A stretch of DNA of 24,545 nt from Elysia marginata (GCA_019649035.1 BMAT01004452.1:92124-116668), one strand, 5' to 3'. Counted from the stretch's first letter, positions 9,223 through 19,050 are shown. Made by a program: numbers and translations. The notes: generated by a model not told the origin, from the letters alone.

Positions 9223-9813
9223 ACGATTTTGCATAATGCGATGGACTTTATGTCATATCCAACGCACGGGCTTTTTGTTGTCCTTAGCGTATGTGTCTGT
9301 CATTTTGTGTAACACGACGTACTGTACACAAACAATAAAGACGTAAGTTGGTCTGATTTTAAATGCACCCCCCCTTTTCACCACAGCAACACTCTGGTGT
9401 AGTCATGGCCCGTAACACATAGTTTTGAGAAAGTTTGTTACTGAAATAGCCACTCTATGGAGCTATTCATTTTACTCAATAAACAACTCTATGCCATACA
9501 CGACCTGACAACGAGACGTCAACCAGTATGTAAATTGTACGATACCTAAGGATATAAGCCTACATGTATTAAGTGAAGCCTAAAGACTTGAGGCATTGCG
9601 TTTTTCCTGTCGATCTGTAACACATGCCTCCCCCCCCCCTCTCCCTGCCCAAAGATGACCGCTCGAGGTGCATTAGACGTAGGCGCGCATCAGCAAATAA
9701 GCGCAAAAATAGGCCCGTAAACCTTTATTGCATAAAACGCCAATGATTTCTCTGAGGGGCAACCAAAACTAAATGGGACTTCAAATATTGTGCGCACCAA
9801 AAAGTCTATCTAT
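9223..9813. other. Unassigned stretch with poly-C runs
   Basis: Contains a run of seven C at 9368-9374 and a run of ten C at 9630-9639. No gene seen. Confidence 0.5.
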
Positions 9814-10041
9814 GAAATGCCCGCATGTTCTATTAAGAGTATAAAATACGTTTTTCTATCAAAATGGCGGAAGCTCGGGGAAATCAGAGTAAACCTCTTT
9901 TGTGAAATGAATCAATGTAACCCTAAATAATTTTACGTAGATCCACATTGATCCTAAGCACAAAAAAGTTATGCTCTAACTTCCGGATGCCTTCGCCATT
10001 TTGATAGGGAAACGCAATGTTTTCGTTTTATGCACAGCCTC
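9814..10041. mobile_element. MITE with long terminal inverted repeats, copy 2
   Basis: Same family as 4779-4997. The left end (with TTTTTCTATCAAAATGGCGG) and the right end (read backwards, CCCTATCAAAATGGCGAAGG) are inverted relative to each other. The core shares AATGTAACCCTAAA, TTTACGTAGATC, CACATTGA and CTAAGCACAAAA with copy 1. The right end also carries TCTAACTTCCGG-like bases (9976-9986) that are degenerate on the left. About 228 bp, noncoding. The exact ends and any target duplication could not be fixed. Confidence 0.78.
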
Positions 10042-10364
10042 TTTTACAAAAAATAATCAAAATCGGCCTAGCCGATATGATTCAGTGCTATTTTCAAAAC
10101 AACCTGTTTACAATAGTGACCTTTAATATGACAATGAACTCTCAACTTTGAACTACGGGGAATAGACATTCATAGAGCTTAGAGACGCAACCGAAATCTG
10201 TAAAAACCTCAGGGGCTTCCTATCCCTTGAAGTCTTCTGTCCGGAACTTCTAGGTTTTATTGGGTTCAATATTTCAATTAATATTAATTGATATTTCAAA
10301 AAACATTCTGTAAAAATAGCCGACGCTACAGAAACAATTGAAGAAAAATAAACTCTACACTAAG
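10042..10364. other. Unassigned stretch with an 18-bp palindrome
   Basis: No gene seen. A perfect palindrome, TCAATTAATATTAATTGA, lies at 10274-10291. Confidence 0.5.
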
Positions 10365-11033
10365 CAGGCGGGGCAAAGCAGGCCAGGTAACTGGAATCAT
10401 GACGGGTGTGGATGAAAGCCGAGAGGAAGTCTCCACCCTGACAGCGGCTTTCATGACGCCAAAACAACCCCCGCGTATTGGTTTTTGGAATGTAAGAACT
10501 TTATATCCGGCAGGTAAGTTAGTTCAAACAATCAATGAAATGAATAATTACGCTTTAGAACTGTTGGTAATTGCTGAGGCAAGATGGACTAAGACAGGCA
10601 AACAAAGACTGAGCACTGGTGAGACAATAATCTGGTCTGAAAGACAAGATGACAACCACCAGGAAGGAGTGACACTTATTCTAAGCGAGAAACACGCCAA
10701 CTCAATAATACGATGGGAACCAATAAATGAAAGGCTGCTCTACGATAGGTTAAACTCCAAATATACAAAGACCTCAATCGTGGTCGGATATGTGCCCACT
10801 GGTGTGACAGAAAACGTCGAAGACTAGGATCAATTTTACTTTGCACTGCAGGGAATTCTGGAGAGAATACCAGGTCACGATGTTTTGTTACTTATGGGAT
10901 ATTTTAACGCAAAGGTTGGCAATAACAACATAAACAAGGAAAATACCACAGGAAGGCATGGAATAGGTGATATCACACATAAAGGAGAACGTCTAGTCAA
11001 CCTTTGTGAGGGAAACAACTTAGTCATTGGAGG
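10365..11033 (+). mobile_element. RTE-clade LINE, endonuclease half (inactive)
   Basis: From ATG 10399 one frame encodes an apurinic-like endonuclease domain, the target-cutting module at the N-terminus of RTE-type LINE proteins. Motifs in order: F-W-N-V-R-T-L-Y at residues 29-36 (the Asn is an active-site residue of the family), E-A-R-W-T at residues 60-64 (metal-binding Glu), S-K-Y-T-K and then Y-V-P-T. An in-frame TAG at 10825-10827 breaks it. Past the stop the same frame continues through LLLMGYFNAKVG (10885-10920) to the gap. The family has Asp where Tyr 10900-10902 (TAT) stands, and that Asp is catalytic, so a GAT-to-TAT change would kill the enzyme. Such elements are often annotated in databases as craniofacial development protein 2-like. 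The 5' limit near 10365 is a guess. Confidence 0.92.
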
Positions 11034-11662
11034 NNNNNNNNNNNNNNNNNNNNNNNNNNNNNNNNNNNNNNNNNNNNNNNNNNNNNNNNNNNNNNNNNNN
11101 NNNNNNNNNNNNNNNNNNNNNNNNNNNNNNNNNNNNNNNNNNNNNNNNNNNNNNNNNNNNNNNNNNNNNNNNNNNNNNNNNNNNNNNNNNNNNNNNNNNN
11201 NNNNNNNNNNNNNNNNNNNNNNNNNNNNNNNNNNNNNNNNNNNNNNNNNNNNNNNNNNNNNNNNNNNNNNNNNNNNNNNNNNNNNNNNNNNNNNNNNNNN
11301 NNNNNNNNNNNNNNNNNNNNNNNNNNNNNNNNNNNNNNNNNNNNNNNNNNNNNNNNNNNNNNNNNNNNNNNNNNNNNNNNNNNNNNNNNNNNNNNNNNNN
11401 NNNNNNNNNNNNNNNNNNNNNNNNNNNNNNNNNNNNNNNNNNNNNNNNNNNNNNNNNNNNNNNNNNNNNNNNNNNNNNNNNNNNNNNNNNNNNNNNNNNN
11501 NNNNNNNNNNNNNNNNNNNNNNNNNNNNNNNNNNNNNNNNNNNNNNNNNNNNNNNNNNNNNNNNNNNNNNNNNNNNNNNNNNNNNNNNNNNNNNNNNNNN
11601 NNNNNNNNNNNNNNNNNNNNNNNNNNNNNNNNNNNNNNNNNNNNNNNNNNNNNNNNNNNNNN
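11034..11662. other. Assembly gap (629 N)
   Basis: Undetermined bases lie inside the RTE element, between its endonuclease domain and its C-terminal tail. All reverse transcriptase sequence expected there is hidden or missing. Frames running through the gap mean nothing. Confidence 1.
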
Positions 11663-11917
11663 GATGGTTGGGGCATGTATGCAGAAGGCCACAAGAATCC
11701 CTGATAAGGTGAGCCCTACGGTGGACTCCCCAGGGACAAAGAAGCCGAGGACGGCCGAAGGAGACCTGGAGGAGGACGGTGGAGAGGGACCCGAAAGAAA
11801 GTGGTCTCTCCTAAGAAACGGCTCCCCTAACAGCAGTTGCCCGACCGAGATGGAGAGCTCTTCAACTGCCTCAACCGCCAGACGGCTAAGAGAGTATTGA
11901 GTGAGTGAGTGAATGAG
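11663..11917 (+). mobile_element. RTE-clade LINE, C-terminal end and 3' tail
   Basis: Frame 1 reads WLGHVCRRPQESLIR, stop, ALRWTPQGQRSRGRPKETWR, and on to an Asp-Pro-Lys-Glu-Ser-Gly-Leu-Ser block. This is the characteristic basic C-terminus of RTE ORF proteins (W-L-G-H-V-x-R near the start, then G-x-R-x-R-G-R-P-K-x-T-W-R). In-frame stops are TGA 11710-11712 and TAA 11812-11814; the original end may be TAA 11887-11889. A short (TGAG/TGAA)-type repeat at 11899-11917 looks like the element's 3' tail. Its type and orientation fit the endonuclease half across the gap, so the two are probably one insertion. Confidence 0.88.
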
Positions 11918-12032
11918 GTATAAGACCACGGTCTGCCATTACCATTCAAGCACCGTGTGACTTTTATTTCTTTTTCCTTAACATTAAAAGACACATGAAG
12001 AGACACAGGCAAAATTTTCTTCGGCAGCAGCA

Positions 12033-12308
12033 ACAGTTCACTATGTGCATATTGTTATGTCCTTCATGTTTGAAGGCGTATGTACATTACAAATTAAGCA
12101 AATTAAGCCACAAGTTTGAATTACGTCGTACTCTTTATGAAGAAATGGAAGTAAGGAATAGCCGAAAGACTACAGACTTTGAGCAGCAACGCATGAGTGT
12201 GACGGGAACGTTTGTGGGTCTATTTTTAGAAACTGGTTTCATTATTTTTGGGGTTTCCTCGATCTGCTTTCATGTAGTGAGACACGGTGCGTGTGCTTAA
12301 GGTCTTAT
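12033..12308. repeat. Dispersed repeat, fuller copy
   Basis: Its first part (12033-12108) matches 9149-9222 and its second part (12165-12308) matches 3883-4036, all in the same orientation. It begins about 115 bp after the RTE tail. The ORF at 11995-12300 runs through it but has no recognisable domain. I cannot assign it to a named family. Confidence 0.7.
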
Positions 12309-14209
12309 ATTCCCTATTTCCATTTCGTTCGTTCTCCTTCTTTGTTCTAAATGAGATAGAGACATAATAATATTGAGAATTTCTCACCAAAGAATTTGAT
12401 TCGAATCACTGTTTTAAATGCTGTCGATAACTATTAGGCCTAATTGTTAAGGAGCAGCGAGTTTACATAGTGAGGAAAGTTGTTACGGATTTGAGAGAGC
12501 CATTTCAGTTAATAAAGAAAAGTTTACACTAGAGGCAGGACTTTTCAGTCATGCTTTATATTGATATTTGAGCTTGGCCAAAAATGAAGATCGAGCATTT
12601 CTAGACCACATCGACATTTTTTTAGATTTGGTCCAAAGCTGTGTATTATCTAACTTAAAGGACGGAGTGGACGTAAAAGTTTCTTTCAAAACTGCATTTT
12701 TAGAGCTAAAAGCAAAAAGGTAAAAATCATTTTCTAAAGTGAAACAGTGGAACCTGAAAAGTAGTTCAGGTGTTGATTTCAACAACGAAGAGGTTCGCAA
12801 GTCGGTTTCGCACTTTGCGCGTTACAATTTTTTTGGTCAAGAATTTTTTTCTGTGAAATTGAAAGGTTTTAAAACTCGTTTTGCAGACTTTTTTTGTTGT
12901 TTTTTTCCTAGCACCGAAATACACCGTTTGGCCTGAGAGTTACTAAAAGAACCCAGACTTAACATTTGTTTTCCTAAATTACCGACCGATTAACTTTGAC
13001 GTTTAGTTGGTGATTCTAGATCGATTACTCGAATAGCATTTATGGCTCCATGAAAATCTAGACTCAAAATCAATACATGTATGTAGGTAAAGAAGAACAC
13101 AAAGAAGTTTTCTTTTAATAGTATTCAAAGCTCCACCAGATCTTAGTTCTAGACCACGATCTAGGTGAAGAAGAAAAGAGAGATGGGGGTCCTAATTCTG
13201 GCATTTTATTGCCGAGGAGCAAGGAAGGGAAAGCAGAGACGTTGGTTGTTACGAAAAGGAAAAAAGGGGGTTTGAGCGGCAAACACCTGGCCGGACTCAT
13301 GACAGAATTATAGTAAGAGAATACAGGAGATAAAAACAGCGAGAGAAACAAGAAAGAAGGGTCTGAATCAAACTAAAGGCAGACATATTTCGAGCATTTT
13401 CACTTAAAGCCTATTTTTCTCCACTGCTAATTTCACATCGTAAAATCTTTCAATCATTTTGATTGCGCAGTGGCTGCCTGCACTATTTATTCTGATTTCT
13501 AGATCTTTAATTGATGTGAGGCATACCTTAAATGTTATCGTTTGTTCTTTGTGTTTATTGTGTATGGCTGAAAGTTGGTGCGCTTCCGGATTCATCGGTT
13601 GCCGTTGGTGCGATTTGAATCTTTCGCTTACATAAGCAAGTCACTCAGAGTTAGAGAAGCTGAGCTGCCTTTTGCGATAGAAAGAGCTGTGTGTCTCCCG
13701 TTGTGTTTGATCTGATTTGAAGAGTTTGACTGTCTCTGCAAGTTTGCATCGTCAGTATTGACTTCAGCGATTGTGAGTGAAGGTTTGTGAGTTTTCTTGA
13801 CCAAGCGAAAGTTTTACGTTGGTGCAGTGTGCCTCATCAGCTTGGGATGGTCGGTTGAGCTTCGATATTCCCCGTGAAACTACTTCCAAATTAATAATAA
13901 TATTAAGGTTACTTCCTTGTGGTAGGATAAATCCTAACTTATCATGGCATAGCAATCAGGCGATTGTGAATTATCACAAAAAAAACTACATGTATTCATT
14001 TTATTACGTTTTGCCGCCAGCGTAAAGAGACACACTCGCCGAGGACTTGACTGCGTATTTTGTATCCTGTTAAGGAATTTACTATGTTGACTTTCCATAA
14101 TGCTGTATAACGGCTTCGCACCAGTGTGACTTACTAAGTAACAGCTTTTTTGCCAGCCTCTGAGGCGTTCATGTAAATCAACGACTAGGGCCTGCAGTCT
14201 TTGTGCTTT
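12309..14209. other. Unassigned stretch, no repeats shared with the rest of the window
   Basis: Several short ORFs on both strands (for example 12549-12800 minus, 12739-12936 plus, 13404-13595 minus) show no domain. Bases 13560-13800 are less AT-rich than the surroundings and hold a GTGAGT-type splice donor near 13775. An untranslated first exon is possible, but nothing else supports it. Confidence 0.45.
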
Positions 14210-14210
14210 A

Positions 14211-14229
14211 TTTTGTTTTGTTTTGTTTT
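14211..14229. repeat. (TTTTG)n pentanucleotide repeat
   Basis: About four copies of TTTTG just upstream of the first complete CAGTGG-TIR element. Its complement, (AAAAC)n, occurs at about 18359-18380 beside the minisatellite. Confidence 0.8.
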
Positions 14230-14270
14230 CCACATCAAGAGACTTGAGAGTCGAATCGGCCTCTTGGGTG

Positions 14271-14442
14271 CAGTGGAATCCTGCTAAACTCAACACCTCG
14301 GGACTGAAAAAAAGTGTTGAAAGAGTTGACTTTAATTTAAACATTACAAAAATATAAAGAAACAACAAATGCGACTGCACATCATAGTTGACTTTAAGCA
14401 AGAATTTCCCTTAAAGGTGCTGACTTTAAGTGGATTTCACTG
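14271..14442 (+). mobile_element. CAGTGG-TIR MITE, copy 1
   Basis: Begins CAGTGGAATCC and ends GGATTTCACTG, inverted copies at the tips. The inverted ends can be followed inward about 30 bp with mismatches (TAAACTCAACACCTCGGGA against AAAGTCAGCACCTTTAAGGGA). Internal blocks such as GTTGACTTTAA and ACAAAAATATAAAGAAA recur in the other two copies. The right flank is TA, while the left is TG. Short noncoding elements with such ends and TA targets are typical of nonautonomous Tc1/mariner/pogo-type transposons. Confidence 0.85.
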
Positions 14443-14582
14443 TATTTGATTGTGCAGTCAAACTACCACGGAGTTTAAACTTCCCCTTCAAAACACCGCC
14501 CCTCAACCCTTTCAATGCAACAGTCTTTACAAGGCCTGCTGATCAGAGACATCTAAAAATATACCCATGTTAAGACAAATTA

Positions 14583-14750
14583 CAGAGAAATTCTCTTTAA
14601 GTCAACACCTTTTAGGGAAACTCTTGCTTGAAGTCAACTCTGTTTGTCAATCCCATTTTGTATTTCTTCATATTTTTGTTATGGTTAAAGTCAACTCTGC
14701 TTAAAATCAACACATATTTTCGGTCCTGTGACTTTATCAGGATTCCACTG
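14583..14750 (-). mobile_element. CAGTGG-TIR MITE, copy 2 (inverted, TA target duplication)
   Basis: Inverted relative to copy 1 and 140 bp away from it. It is bounded by CAG and CTG and flanked on both sides by TA (14581-14582 and 14751-14752), the target duplication expected of Tc1/mariner/pogo-type elements. Blocks in common with the other copies are TTAAGTCAACACCTTTTAGG, AAACTCTTGCTT and GGTTAAAGTCAACTCTGCTT. The left tip is more degenerate than the right. 168 bp. Confidence 0.87.
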
Positions 14751-14752
14751 TA

Positions 14753-15661
14753 ATTAAAAGGCCTGTGTGAGATATGAACAATGCGCATTGACTATGATAA
14801 GAGTCATTTGATCAAAACCATTGTCAACTATTTGCGTTATCAGTATTGTCAGAGAAATCCCTCACTGTTGATCTCCGTGACCGGATGATGTCATAAAGGA
14901 ATTCTTTTGAAATAAAAAAAAAGGATTGTGCAAGCCGGTTGTTGTGAAAACACGACCTTTCCTTGGATATCAACTTTATCTTTGGCAGTGGTTATTCTAT
15001 AATACACGTAATGATGTGTGCCACAAACTAATGATTCAAACTGTTTGATTTAAGAATATCCTCTATTGAAGTGATCAATTTATTTCTTGAAATATTTAGT
15101 ACATGTAACCAGTTGCACCTTTTTTTTTTACCTTTAAGGCGTTTTTATTCTGAAGACCTATTTTTCCGAGCTTTCAAGCGTATATAAAATAACATTAAAT
15201 TTTCACATTCTTCAGATACAAAAACTGCCTGGCTTTTTTTTTTTTTATAATATTTTAGACTACATACCTTATACATGTTAATGCTCACATATGCATAGAA
15301 TTTTAATAAATTAGCATATATGTTATTACATTTCCAAAAGGTATTTGAGTTCTTTTTTTATTGTAAAAAGAATAAATGTGTCAAAATACTGAAAACTGTG
15401 ACACAAATTACAATAAAATGAGGTATCAAAAAATACAAAAACAACACAAAAAAAAATGAAGGAAAACAAAGTCATTAAAAATTTTGTTCATATTAAAGTA
15501 AAGTTTATTTCACAAAAAAGTTTTCCCACCTCTTTGCAACACAGGGTGACACTTCAACACTGCGCACATTAAAACAACACAACACTCTACATTTAGTACA
15601 TACATACTCTATTGATGACATGCAGGTAATTTGTCCTTTATTTAAATTGCACTGGACATTG
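14753..15661. other. AT-rich stretch, nothing recognised
   Basis: T-rich runs near 15119-15130 and 15234-15247. No gene or shared repeat seen. Confidence 0.5.
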
Positions 15662-15683
15662 GAGAGAGAGAGAGAGAGAGAGA
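15662..15683. repeat. (GA)11 microsatellite
   Basis: Eleven perfect GA units. Confidence 0.95.
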
Positions 15684-16294
15684 TAAAGTTTCAACATGAT
15701 GGCAAGTAATGATAAAAAATAAATTTAAAAACCAGCCAGCATAAATAAATTTCTGGTTCCCAGGGAAACCTTTACAAGTTTACTATGGTCATCAGATAAA
15801 AAAATTGCTTGTCATTTTTTTCTTAATTTTTTTAATTACCCTTTGTAAAGCAACTACGAAAAGACAATTTTCTCCCTCAGCTTTGCTCTTTGTGCCAAAA
15901 GTTACTTTTTTATGTTGTAACTGCATTTTCCTTTTCTTGTGATTGAAAAAGAAAGTACAATAATGCCGTAAGCAATTGCATAATATGCCCATGAAAAATT
16001 GTTTAATAATTGCATAAGGAATATAAAACATCTCTCATAGACTGTAAAGCATGTATTTCTCAGACAGCATTAAAGAGAGAAAGTTAAAACACTGATAGAG
16101 TTCTTTCAGTCTGACAACCAGACTCCACTGTGTGCTTGTAAATTATCAAGCTAATTTTGCATGGTGGTTGCAACAACAACAACAATACTTTCATGAGCAA
16201 CTAAATGCAGCCATTTAATAATGCAATAACTCATACACGAAGAACATTCATCGCTCTACATACCAGCATTTTAAAGGAGTCCCTTGTCTAAAAT
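15684..16294. other. AT-rich stretch, nothing recognised
   Basis: The minus-strand ORF at 15792-16031 is Lys/Phe-rich low complexity with no domain. An (AAC)n run lies near 16171-16183. Confidence 0.5.
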
Positions 16295-16473
16295 CAGCAG
16301 AATCCTGATAAAGTCAACCCCTCGGGATTACAAAAAAGTGTTGACTATAAGCAAGAGTTAACTTTAACCATCACAAAAATATAAAGAAATACAAAATGGG
16401 ACTGCCTAACAGAGTTGACTTTAACTAAGCAAGAGTTTCCCTTAGAGGTGTTGACTTTAAGTGGATTCCACTG
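16295..16473 (+). mobile_element. CAGTGG-TIR MITE, copy 3
   Basis: Begins CAGCAGAATCCTGATAAAGT and ends AAGTGGATTCCACTG. It aligns with copy 1 along its whole length in the same orientation, including CCCTCGGGATTACAAAAAAG and ACAAAAATATAAAGAAA. 179 bp. No TA is seen at either side, so the target duplication has decayed or the true end differs by a base or two. Confidence 0.85.
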
Positions 16474-17009
16474 ACCCCACAAACATCGTATATTAATTTC
16501 ATGGTATCCAATTTTATTTTCTGATCTCTTGTCTAACATTCTGCTTCAGTTTTTAAAACAAAATCTGCATCCCTATGTCACAAATATAATATTCATTTCA
16601 AACTTAAACATAGATATTTTATTATTGTACTTCTTAGCAGTGCATGCATGAATTTCCTTGAGTTGCTCTTTAGCTGGAAAATATTCCATTCAATAAAAGC
16701 AATATGTAAAAAGAATACGTAGTCTAAAAAATTCTTTTTTTTTCTTCTTTCATACCTAAAATAAAATAAACAACAAAATTAACAAAAATGAAAATAAATT
16801 CTAAAAAATAAAAAATTATTTTCAATGAGTTTTACACTAAACAGCCATAGCAAAACAACAACAATAAAAGAAGAATATCTTATTTCTTATTATGTCGGTT
16901 GAACAAATAACTTCTAACTTTTGTATACCTGGTTTATCTGAAGTGACAGTGGAAAAAAATTTTGGTAGTCTACAAGCGTTCCACCGCCAAAGACAGTCTT
17001 AAGATTTAA
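16474..17009. other. AT-rich stretch, nothing recognised
   Basis: No gene or shared repeat. A-rich between 16740 and 16880. Confidence 0.5.
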
Positions 17010-17294
17010 CATACATTTATTTCCCCCAGCAGGCCTTAAATACACACCAGAGAAAATTGAACTCGTATTTCTGAGCATTTCAGTACGGCTGCCTGTTAGG
17101 CGCTTAAATACTAACATTTCACAAATTTCAAGAACTGTTTTTAGGCAGTGTCCCATTTTACAGGTGTGTAGTCTGAGGAAAGTGTTGATGAATTGCTTTC
17201 CCAAGGCAATAACAACATGAGTGGTGATTGGGGATCAAACCCGCACATGCCGGACCACGAGTCCAACATTAAACCGCTGAGTCGCGCTGCCCCA
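17010..17294 (-). mobile_element. tRNA-derived SINE, diverged
   Basis: On the minus strand a tRNA-like head begins at about 17294 (GGGGCAGCGCGACTCAGCGG) with a B box GGTTTGATCCCC at about 17231-17242. Downstream it carries ACACCTGTAAAATGGGA and TTCTTGAAATTTGTGAAATG (17117-17165), which match the SINE at 1585-1931. The 3' part has lost most similarity and the end is placed at an AAATAAATG-type run near 17010-17025, which is a guess. The ORFs at 16914-17204 and 17141-17470 on the minus strand fall across it and are not genes. Confidence 0.7.
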
Positions 17295-18309
17295 CAAAAT
17301 GAATGGAAAAAATAGAACCTGATTAACAAAATACTTCGCTTCATTAGGATGAACACAAAACAAAAGCCAGCTGCAAGTACTTCAGCAAAAGGGGCTGACA
17401 AAGCACGGTTGCCTACACATTTCAGCCTGTACATGCAAGGCAGAATACTCAGCAAACTAGCCGTGCCCATTTAGAATGCCTTGGCTTTTCAGCTTCAACG
17501 AGTCCTTTCGGGCTAAAGCCAGGCATTCAAAAGCTTGCTCTTACCGCTCATCCTTAGTCTTAACGGGCATTGCTTCTGGTAGCCTTGAGGAAAATTTTTA
17601 ACTTTGAACTGTTAGGTGTTAAGAACTATGTCTTGAGTGTGGGCATGCGGCTAGAAGACTCACACAGAAACTAATTTTTTTCTTTTACAAAATAAGTACG
17701 GAGAATACCACAACACTGAGGGGTTATATAGGCTGTGTTTGGAACAATAAATTCACATCAGACAAAAAAAAAATGTATGAAAATACAGATATATAGAACT
17801 TCTAACTCAGTCACCATAAGCATCTTAACGTAAGCACATTTGCCTTGTTGTTCTTTTAAAAATAAAATCACCAGCTTCATCTGTTGCACAACATACAAGA
17901 ATGCACACATTAAAGAAAGGTAATCACCCTCTTATGTGATTTGTGCTCAGCAGAAGAGAAAAAAAAAACAACAAACATTTGAGTCTTCAGTATCACAGTT
18001 GCAGACAGGTCTTAAATCTTAAGCTTCCTTCAGTAATTTATCATAAGAGCCAAAGCAAGCAAATATATACAATCAAGTAATTTGGAAACTGACAGTGCAT
18101 GACAATAATGCATGTGAAACAAAGTAAAAGCATTAACTTTATCCGCATTAACTCTCACCTTTCACAATAAAAAAAAGCAGGCGATGAAAGGAAGTGAGAG
18201 GCATAGTTACAAAACCACAGTATATTAATCACAAACGTAAAGCTACAAAAAGTCTTTGCAAACAAATCTGGTCCCAGTGATATACAGGAAGATACAATAC
18301 AAACAATGC
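17295..18309. other. AT-rich stretch, nothing recognised
   Basis: No gene or shared repeat recognised. The bases around 17460-17580 are somewhat richer in G and C. Confidence 0.5.
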
Positions 18310-18810
18310 ACTTTGATTTTAAGCAGCTTTGTATCCATAGACAGTGTTTACAGGAACAAAAAAACAAAACAAAACAAAACCCATTATGTTTCATGGGTGT
18401 TGGTCTTCAACAGTTTCATGGCAATCAATAGATTCAGAGTGAAAAGACCAAAACAGTAACAACAAAAATGTTTAATGGGTGTTGAGTTTAAGCAGATTTA
18501 TCTCGTATTAAATAGAGTGGAAAGAACTAAACAGTAACAAAAAAAAATATTTCATGAGTGTAGATTTTAAACAGCTTAATAGCAATAAATAGAGCAAAAA
18601 GACCAAAATAGGCGCAAAAACAATGTTTCATGGGTGTTGATTTTGAAGAGCTTCATAGCAATAAATAGACCTAGTGTGAAAAGACCAAAACAGTAATGAC
18701 AATAATGTTTCCTGGGTGTTGATTTTGAACAGCTTCATAGCAATAAATAGAGTGAAAAGACCCAAACAGGAGCAAAAAAATGTTTCATAGGAGTTGATTT
18801 AAACATAGGA
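18310..18810. repeat. Degenerate minisatellite, 76-83 bp units
   Basis: A unit with the order ATGTTTCATGGGTGTTGATT, then an AACAGCTTCATAGCAATAAA block, then GAGTGAAAAGACCAAAACAG and an A-rich end repeats head to tail. Unit starts (the ATGTTTCATGGG block) are at about 18386, 18469, 18547, 18623, 18705 and 18780. A partial unit precedes 18386 (from about 18310) and the last is cut short near 18810. Spacing is 83, 78, 76, 82 and 75 bp. Most spacing differences lie in the A-rich end. A detached partial unit lies at 19270-19345. Confidence 0.9.
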
Positions 18811-19036
18811 GTTTTGTTATGCAGTGGACCTTGTATCCAACAACTATGGATTCAATGAACTAAAATGAAGTCCAAATTTTTTTCTCTTCTTTAACGATTA
18901 TGAAAAAACTTTTTTAGAACAAACTAATTTCAGATCAACCACATTTTCCACAAGCTAGAAATGAAACAGAAACAAATATTGTGTCTTTCCTTAGCCTATT
19001 TCCCTCGTAAGTTTGTCCCTCAGGGGTACATTTATC

Positions 19037-19050
19037 AGAGAGAGAGAGAG
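19037..19050. repeat. (AG)7 microsatellite
   Basis: Seven perfect AG units. Confidence 0.9.

Noticed and set aside
11020..11929. Several long ORFs on both strands across 11034-11662
   Set aside because: They exist only because the run of N contains no stop codons.
12741..12752. CAGTGGAACCTG, resembling the tip of the CAGTGG MITE family
   Set aside because: No matching inverted end or internal block of the family was found nearby.
13560..13800. Possible untranslated first exon and promoter
   Set aside because: Only a slightly higher GC content and one GTGAGT donor-like site support it. No coding exon follows that I can recognise.
13934..14401. Minus-strand ORF of 155 codons
   Set aside because: Its N-terminal half is the antisense of the MITE at 14271-14442. 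It has no domain.
18310..18810. CRISPR-like array
   Set aside because: Units are contiguous, diverged and vary from 75 to 83 bp, with no constant repeat and unique spacers. It is a eukaryotic minisatellite.
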